Source: Pseudomonadota bacterium (GTDB taxonomy: Bacteria; Pseudomonadota; Alphaproteobacteria; Rhizobiales; Devosiaceae). Taken from it: a stretch of 26,772 nt of DNA. The position numbers and the translations under genes are program-made. Within the stretch, counting starts at the first letter, position 1; every line of letters starts with the position of its first letter. The DNA lies in contig JAEWCE010000009.1 of assembly GCA_023390785.1 (NCBI GenBank), forward strand, positions 1 through 26,772, in the 5' to 3' direction. Positions 22,536 through 26,772 of this stretch are shown piece by piece. Under the pieces are notes generated by a model. That model did no database searches and had not been told where the DNA came from. It was given only the letters and a program-made list of their open reading frames with translations.

Positions 22536-22751
22536 TCAGTTCACCTCGTCGAGGTCCTCTTCGAGGATGGCCATCTGGAAGTTGTAGGATTTGTCGCCGT
22601 CCTCGTCATCGACGTAGATCAGGCCCAAGAACTCTTCCCCGAGATAGACCTCGACGCTGTCGTTCTGCTTGCGCGGACGCACATCGATGGCGCGATTGTT
22701 GAATTTGGCCTGCAGATATTTCTGCAGCTTGATGATCTCGGGGTGGTTCAA
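22536..22751 (-). CDS. DUF3126 family protein
   Basis: A 71-residue acidic protein matching DUF3126: N-terminal NHPEIIKLQKYL, then RPRKQNDSVEVYLGEEFLG and the signature VDDEDGDKSYNFQMAILEEDL. The function is unknown; the family is nearly confined to alphaproteobacteria. The start is TTG 22751, because the family consensus begins M-N-P/H-x-E-I at this point and no ATG or GTG is near. Sequence further upstream in this frame is non-homologous and overlaps cysE. It sits directly upstream of the YbjQ gene. Confidence 0.88.
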   Translation of the reverse strand: MNHPEIIKLQKYLQAKFNNRAIDVRPRKQNDSVEVYLGEEFLGLIYVDDEDGDKSYNFQMAILEEDLDEVN

Positions 22752-22791
22752 AGTCCGCCGCTCCAGTCGTTTCAGGGTGGGCCACAATAGA

Positions 22792-22834
22792 GCGGGATCG
22801 GCGAAAGGGGCAGAGGTTTTTGCCCCGATCCCGC
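22792..22834 (-). terminator. Long hairpin downstream of cysE
   Basis: A perfect 10-bp stem GCGGGATCGG / CCGATCCCGC encloses a further GGCA/TGCC pairing. It lies between the cysE stop and the DUF3126 start, where a cysE transcript would end. The bases after it in the leftward direction (TCTATTGTGG) are not a T-run, so it may act with Rho or as an mRNA-stabilising hairpin. Confidence 0.5.
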
Positions 22835-22879
22835 GACAATCGCGGTGGCCGGCGTTCTGCGGGCGCAGTGCGGCGAAAT

Positions 22880-23701
22880 TCAGCCGCTGAGGTCGGCCAC
22901 CATCTGGTCCATGGCCGATGCCGGCTGCAGCGCGCCGGCCTCGCCCACCACCTTGGCGGGGATGCCGACCACGGTTACGCGTGGCGGCACGTCCTTGACC
23001 ACCACCGAGCCGGCCCCGACGCGGGCGCAGTCGCCAACCCGGATATTGCCCAGGATGATGGCGCCGGCGCCGATCAGCACGCCGTTGCCGATCTTGGGGT
23101 GGCGGTCCTCGTCGGCCTTGCCGGTACCGCCCAGGGTCACCCCCTGCAGGATCGAGACGTTGTCGCCGATCACCGCCGTCTCGCCGGCCACGAAGCCGGT
23201 CGCATGGTCGAGCATGATGCCCTTGCCGATGCGGCACGCAGGATTGATGTCCACCTGGAACACCTGGCTCGAACGGCTTTGCAGATACAGGGCGAAGTCC
23301 TTGCGCCCGGCCATGAACAGCGCATACGCGAAGCGATGCGTCTGGATCGCCTGGTAGCCCTTGAAATAGAGGAACGGCACGATGGCCCGGTGCGTCGCCG
23401 GGTCACGCTCAAGGGTGGCGGCGAGATCGGCGCGCGCCGCGGCACCGATTTCGGGATCCAGGTCCAGGGCATCGTGGAAGGCCTGGCGGATCAAATCGGC
23501 CGACACGTCAGGATGGTCCAGCCGCTCGGCCAGCCGGTGGGCCAGCGCCGCCTCGAAGCTTTCGTGGTTCAGCACATTGGCCATCACCATCGAGCTGAGG
23601 CTCGGCTCGGATTTGAGGATGTCGCGGGCGTTGCCCCGCACCGCATCCCAGACGGGGTCCATCGGCGTCACTGCCGCCGGCGACTTGAGCGATACGCTCA
23701 T
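22880..23701 (-). CDS. cysE: Serine O-acetyltransferase
   Basis: A 273-residue enzyme that acetylates L-serine to O-acetylserine, the precursor for cysteine synthesis. The N-terminal helical domain (15-150) is followed by a left-handed beta-helix of hexapeptide repeats. The catalytic histidines are visible in MLDHATGFVAGETAVIGD and DRHPKIG, along with the acetyl-CoA loop GVTLGGTG. The C-terminal tail after PAKVVG is the part that in other CysE proteins mediates feedback inhibition and docking to cysteine synthase. ATG 23701 has a GGAGA site, and the longer open frame upstream has no similarity. It is complete. Confidence 0.96.
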   Translation of the reverse strand: MSVSLKSPAAVTPMDPVWDAVRGNARDILKSEPSLSSMVMANVLNHESFEAALAHRLAERLDHPDVSADLIRQAFHDALDLDPEIGAAARADLAATLERDPATHRAIVPFLYFKGYQAIQTHRFAYALFMAGRKDFALYLQSRSSQVFQVDINPACRIGKGIMLDHATGFVAGETAVIGDNVSILQGVTLGGTGKADEDRHPKIGNGVLIGAGAIILGNIRVGDCARVGAGSVVVKDVPPRVTVVGIPAKVVGEAGALQPASAMDQMVADLSG

Positions 23702-23791
23702 CGAAAGGTCTCCATCGCAGGATGCCGATATACGGCAAACCAATACCAGAGACCAAGCCCCGAGGGGCAAAATGGTTCACGTTTTGCGATC

Positions 23792-24541
23792 TCATGGGCG
23801 GGCCAGGAACTCCAGCGCCGCCGCCTTGAATTTTGGGTCGCCGGTCGCGAGCATGTGGTTGCGCTTGGGGATCACGAAGGCCTCACCGCGCGGCAGCAGG
23901 CGCGCCAGCGCCGCGGGATCGCCCGCCATGTCGTCGGCTTCGCCCACCGCCACCAGCGTCGGCTGGCCGATCCGCCGTACCTCGGCTTCGGGCATCGGCT
24001 CGCGTGAGGAGATCATGCAGGCCGCCAGCGCCGCGCGGTCGGCTTTTGAGTGATCGGCGAAAATCCTGAACTGGCGGCCGGTTGCGCCCTTTACCTCAGC
24101 CAGAGAATCCGCCGTCAGCGCTGCGATGATTTCCTCGGAATCCTCGAGGCCGGTAATCAGATTGATGCCCATGCCGCCCCACACGGCCCGGGTCACGCGC
24201 GTCGGGTGGCGCAGCGCCAGATAGCCGGCGATGCGCGCGCCCATGGAATAGCCCATGACCGGCAGGCTGGCATGTCCCAGGTGGTCGAGCAGCCGTGCTG
24301 CGTCGTCGGCCATGTCATGGGCGAAGTAGAGCTGCGGATCATAGAGTTTGCGCGAGGCGCCATGGCCGCGATTGTCGAGGGTAATGGGGCTCCAGCCGGC
24401 CCTCTGCAACGCCTCGACCCAACCGGTGTTAACCCAGTTGATCACGCCCGACGAGGCAAAGCCATGGATCAGCAGAATGGGCCGGCCCTCGCCATGAACG
24501 TCATAGGCAAGATCGATTCCGGCGGAACGAAACATGGGCAT
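23792..24541 (-). CDS. Alpha/beta hydrolase
   Basis: A 249-residue alpha/beta-hydrolase: oxyanion region LIHGFASSG, LDNRGHGASRK, nucleophile elbow GYSMGAR, the acid in GEADDMAG and the histidine in KRNHMLATGD. There is no signal peptide. The substrate is not predictable; the shape resembles 3-oxoadipate enol-lactonase-like and esterase members. ATG 24541 (MPMFRSAG) or ATG 24535 (MFRSAG) are both possible and neither has a clear ribosome site. It lies 90 bp upstream of cysE in the same direction and is divergent from a GNAT gene across about 60 bp. Confidence 0.9.
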   Translation of the reverse strand: MPMFRSAGIDLAYDVHGEGRPILLIHGFASSGVINWVNTGWVEALQRAGWSPITLDNRGHGASRKLYDPQLYFAHDMADDAARLLDHLGHASLPVMGYSMGARIAGYLALRHPTRVTRAVWGGMGINLITGLEDSEEIIAALTADSLAEVKGATGRQFRIFADHSKADRAALAACMISSREPMPEAEVRRIGQPTLVAVGEADDMAGDPAALARLLPRGEAFVIPKRNHMLATGDPKFKAAALEFLARP

Positions 24542-24603
24542 GCGTGCTGAGTAGCACCGTGCCCCTTGCCGTCCAACCTCCGACATGCATGTCTGCCGCC
24601 GGC

Positions 24604-25122
24604 ATGACCGACATCCGCTTTGCCTACGCCACACCCGCCGATGTGCCGCGCGTCGCCGCGCTGATCGAAATCGCCTACCGCGGCGAGGTCGCGGCCACGG
24701 GCTGGACCAACGAAGCGGCGATCCTCAAGGGGCCGCGAAGCTCCCCGCAGGAGGTGCAGCGGCTGGTGCAGGTAGCCGATGCACGTTTCGTGCTGGCGCT
24801 CGACGGGGATGTCCTCGTGGGCTCGGCGCTGATCAAGCGGCACGGGGATGGCGCCTATTTCGGCATGTTCGCCATCGAGCCGACGCGGCAGCAGCAGGGC
24901 CTGGGCAAGGTGATCATGACGCAGTGCGAAACCGCGGCGCGCGAGCTGTGGGCGGCGCGATACCTGCGGCTCACCGTCATCAGCCTCCGGCACGAGCTGA
25001 TCGCCTGGTATGAGCGGCGCGGCTTTGTCCTGACCGGCGAGCGCGAGCCCTTCCCGTTCGCCGAGGCACCGGGCGCCGTCAGGACCGATTTCGACCTCGT
25101 GGTCCTTCAAAAGCCACTTTAG
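24604..25122 (+). CDS. GNAT-family N-acetyltransferase
   Basis: A 172-residue GNAT protein. MTDIRFAYATPADVPRVAAL opens the fold; the acetyl-CoA loop is RQQQGLGKVIM after AYFGMFAIEP, and RLTVISLRHELIAWYERRGF forms the last strands. The substrate is unknown. ATG 24604 is chosen because the domain begins there. ATG 24589 and a further in-frame start at 24544 add residues without similarity, and no start has a clear ribosome site. It shares a short divergent promoter region with the hydrolase gene at 23792. Confidence 0.86.
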   Translation: MTDIRFAYATPADVPRVAALIEIAYRGEVAATGWTNEAAILKGPRSSPQEVQRLVQVADARFVLALDGDVLVGSALIKRHGDGAYFGMFAIEPTRQQQGLGKVIMTQCETAARELWAARYLRLTVISLRHELIAWYERRGFVLTGEREPFPFAEAPGAVRTDFDLVVLQKPL

Positions 25123-25171
25123 GCCCTATATGGTCGCGCCGACCGCAACCTCCTCATTCGCGAGACGTCCA

Positions 25172-25420
25172 ATGGCCGCCCATCAGAGCACCCCGCATTT
25201 CCACAACACCGAGGGTCTGAAGCGTATCGAGGTCGGGTCCAAGGAGTTCATGTGCGTGGGGGCCCTGCCCCCGTTCGACCATCCGCACATCTATATCGAC
25301 ATGGGCAAGGACACCGAGACGGTGTGCTCGTACTGCTCGACGCTCTACGTCTTCAATCCGCAACTGGCCCCCGGCACCTCGCAGCCCCTTTCGGCGGTCT
25401 ACCAGGCCGAACGCGCCTAG
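25172..25420 (+). CDS. CHCC-type zinc-finger protein
   Basis: An 82-residue protein with the zf-CHCC pattern: C28, a histidine at 37 or 39 (PFDHPHIYIDMG), and C52-x-x-C55 (VCSYCSTLY). The family is homologous to the C-terminal part of the complex I accessory subunit NDUFS6, and in alphaproteobacteria it occurs as a stand-alone gene; a link to complex I is plausible but not shown here. ATG 25172 begins the conserved region, and the upstream in-frame start at 25130 is not supported. Nine bases separate its stop from the next gene. Confidence 0.9.
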   Translation: MAAHQSTPHFHNTEGLKRIEVGSKEFMCVGALPPFDHPHIYIDMGKDTETVCSYCSTLYVFNPQLAPGTSQPLSAVYQAERA

Positions 25421-25429
25421 TTTCGCGTC

Positions 25430-26674
25430 ATGGCCAATGGCCGGACCATCTACATCGCCGGAGCCGGCATTGCCGGCATGACGCTGGCTCTGACCCTGGC
25501 CAAGTTCGGCGCCACCGTGGTCGTGCTCGAGCGCAACAGCAAGGTGCAGGAGGTCGGGGCGGGCCTGCAGATCAGCCCCAATGCGCGGCGCGTCCTCAAC
25601 CAGCTCGGCCTCGACAAGACCATTTCCGCGCGCAGTTTCGAACCCCGGGCCATCGACGTCTATCCCTACCGCGCGAAAAAGCCGGTGGTGAGCCTCGAGC
25701 TCGGCGCCGTCATGCGCGAGCGCTACGGCGTACCCTATGCCGTGATGCATCGCGCCGACCTCGCCGACGCCCTGTACCGGGCCTGCAAGCGCTTCGCCAA
25801 CATCGATCTGCTGTTCGGCGTCCGCGGCTTCGACGCGGTCAACCATGCCCGTGGCACGTCACTGGTGGTCGACGAGGCCAATGGCAGCAACCGCAGCGCC
25901 CGGGTGTTCGCCCTGGTCGGCGCCGACGGCGTCCGCTCCGAGACGCGCACGAGGGTGCTCAACGGGCCCGAGGCAAAATACTCCGGCTTTGTCGCCTGGC
26001 GGACGACGATCTCGGCCGACCTGCTCAAGGGCGTGCTGGCGCTCGACCGCACCACGATGCTGCTGGCCCCCGGCTACCACCTGGTCTGCTACCCCCTGCC
26101 GGCGCGCAAGCAGGTCAACGTGGCGCTGTTCGTCAAGACCCGGGCGAAGGACCTTGCCGGCGAGACCCCGCCGCGGGAGCCCAAACTCCCCTGGGCGGCA
26201 ATGCCCTCGCCCACCATCGACGCCATCGTGCGGCTGGCACAAGGCGGCTGGGGCTATTGGATCGTCGACACGGTGGATGCCGCGGTGTGGTCCGACGGCG
26301 GCGTCGGCCTCATCGGCGACGCCGCGCACGCGATGCTGCCGTTCCAGGCGCAGGGGGCCGCGATGGGCATCGAGGATGCGGCGATCCTCGCTCCGCTGCT
26401 GATGACCGAGCCCGACGCTGCCTCGGCCTTCCGGCGCTTCAGCGCCATGCGCAAGGAGCGCGTCGAGCGGGTGCGGAAAATCTCGGATTTCAACGGCTTC
26501 GCCTACCATCTCGAATGGCCGTTCACGCTCGGGCGCGACACCGTGCTCAAGGCGCAGGGGCCACGCGGCCATCTCAAGCGTCTCGACTGGCTCTACGGCT
26601 TCGACGCCGCCCCCGAGCCGGCCGTTCCGCCGCCCGACCGCACCTCGAAGCTGGCCGAGGGCAGCGGGCCTTAG
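25430..26674 (+). CDS. FAD-dependent monooxygenase (salicylate hydroxylase/UbiH-like)
   Basis: A 414-residue group A flavoprotein. It has the dinucleotide-binding G11-A-G-I-A-G16, LERNSKVQEVGAGLQISPNA, the DG motif LVGADGVRSETR and the ribityl motif LIGDAAHAMLPFQAQGAAMG. This set is typical of salicylate-hydroxylase-like enzymes that hydroxylate aromatic compounds using NAD(P)H and oxygen. There is no thioredoxin-like C-terminal domain, unlike the flavoprotein at 12560. The substrate is unknown. It begins nine bases after the zinc-finger gene, so co-transcription is likely. Confidence 0.92.
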   Translation: MANGRTIYIAGAGIAGMTLALTLAKFGATVVVLERNSKVQEVGAGLQISPNARRVLNQLGLDKTISARSFEPRAIDVYPYRAKKPVVSLELGAVMRERYGVPYAVMHRADLADALYRACKRFANIDLLFGVRGFDAVNHARGTSLVVDEANGSNRSARVFALVGADGVRSETRTRVLNGPEAKYSGFVAWRTTISADLLKGVLALDRTTMLLAPGYHLVCYPLPARKQVNVALFVKTRAKDLAGETPPREPKLPWAAMPSPTIDAIVRLAQGGWGYWIVDTVDAAVWSDGGVGLIGDAAHAMLPFQAQGAAMGIEDAAILAPLLMTEPDAASAFRRFSAMRKERVERVRKISDFNGFAYHLEWPFTLGRDTVLKAQGPRGHLKRLDWLYGFDAAPEPAVPPPDRTSKLAEGSGP

Positions 26675-26732
26675 CGCTTGCGCTTGCCCGCGCCCCTGTG
26701 TCAACTGCCGCCCTCGCAACGCCCGAGACTCC

Positions 26733-26772
26733 ATGGCCTCTGACCGCAAAGACTCGCCGCTCACCCTCGCCT
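26733..26772 (+). CDS. Start of a further gene (3' end missing)
   Basis: An ATG at 26733, 58 bp after the monooxygenase stop, opens a frame without a stop to the end of the window, encoding MASDRKDSPLTLA. No strong ribosome site is visible. Thirteen codons are too few to identify the product. Confidence 0.35.
   Translation, partial: MASDRKDSPLTLA

Noticed and set aside
26675..26690. Short direct repeat GCGCTTGCGCTTGC
   Set aside because: Only two copies of a 6-7 base unit, with no associated element; likely chance in GC-rich DNA.
1..26772. CRISPR array, transposase, integrase or phage genes
   Set aside because: No regularly spaced repeats and no DDE, tyrosine or serine recombinase motifs were seen in any frame.

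Overview
The window is a compact, GC-rich chromosomal segment from an alphaproteobacterium. It is most likely a member of the Hyphomicrobiales close to Devosia. This placement rests on remembered gene families (transglutaminase-like cysteine proteinase, DUF3126, PAS_5, PilZ proteins, a NifU_N-type scaffold beside yidD), on the base composition, and on a perfect CtrA-type TTAA-N7-TTAA box. No database search was run. There are no rRNA or tRNA genes, CRISPR arrays, insertion sequences or phage genes that I can see. Genes are packed with short gaps, and several convergent pairs touch or overlap at their stop codons.

Positions 1-3344 (mostly + strand) hold the tail of a protein built of repeated beta-rich modules, a class III nucleotide cyclase fused to a TPR sensor region, a single-domain PilZ protein and a small cupin with degraded metal ligands.

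Positions 3345-10238 are the most unusual part. A leftward cluster encodes three YCII/DGPF proteins, an ECF42-type sigma factor and a GNAT acetyltransferase. It lies head to head with a rightward operon encoding an ArsR-family repressor, three SRPBCC (AHSA1-like) proteins and two alpha/beta hydrolases. The shared 195-bp intergenic region carries a candidate ECF42 promoter facing left and inverted TATTCAACC half-sites, probable ArsR operators, facing right. A degenerate second copy of the ArsR C-terminal helix lies in frame just ahead of the first SRPBCC gene. Both module types are widespread but have poorly defined functions, and here they look like one response island.

Positions 10326-17705 are mainly housekeeping: thrS, a NifU_N-type Fe-S scaffold protein with a translationally coupled yidD, folE, hisI and a serine hydroxymethyltransferase-like PLP enzyme. 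A rifampicin-monooxygenase-like flavoprotein sits between thrS and yidD on the opposite strand, and a decayed AraC-type fragment lies between folE and hisI.

Positions 17699-22751 hold slyX and a rhomboid protease in one operon, a PAS_5 protein, a two-domain PilZ protein, an exported transglutaminase-like cysteine proteinase, two small membrane proteins that diverge around the CtrA-type box, a YbjQ-family protein and a DUF3126 protein. PAS_5, PilZ and the cyclase suggest nucleotide second-messenger signalling.

Positions 22880-26772 hold cysE, an alpha/beta hydrolase, a GNAT enzyme, a CHCC zinc-finger protein, a second flavoprotein monooxygenase and the first codons of a further gene.
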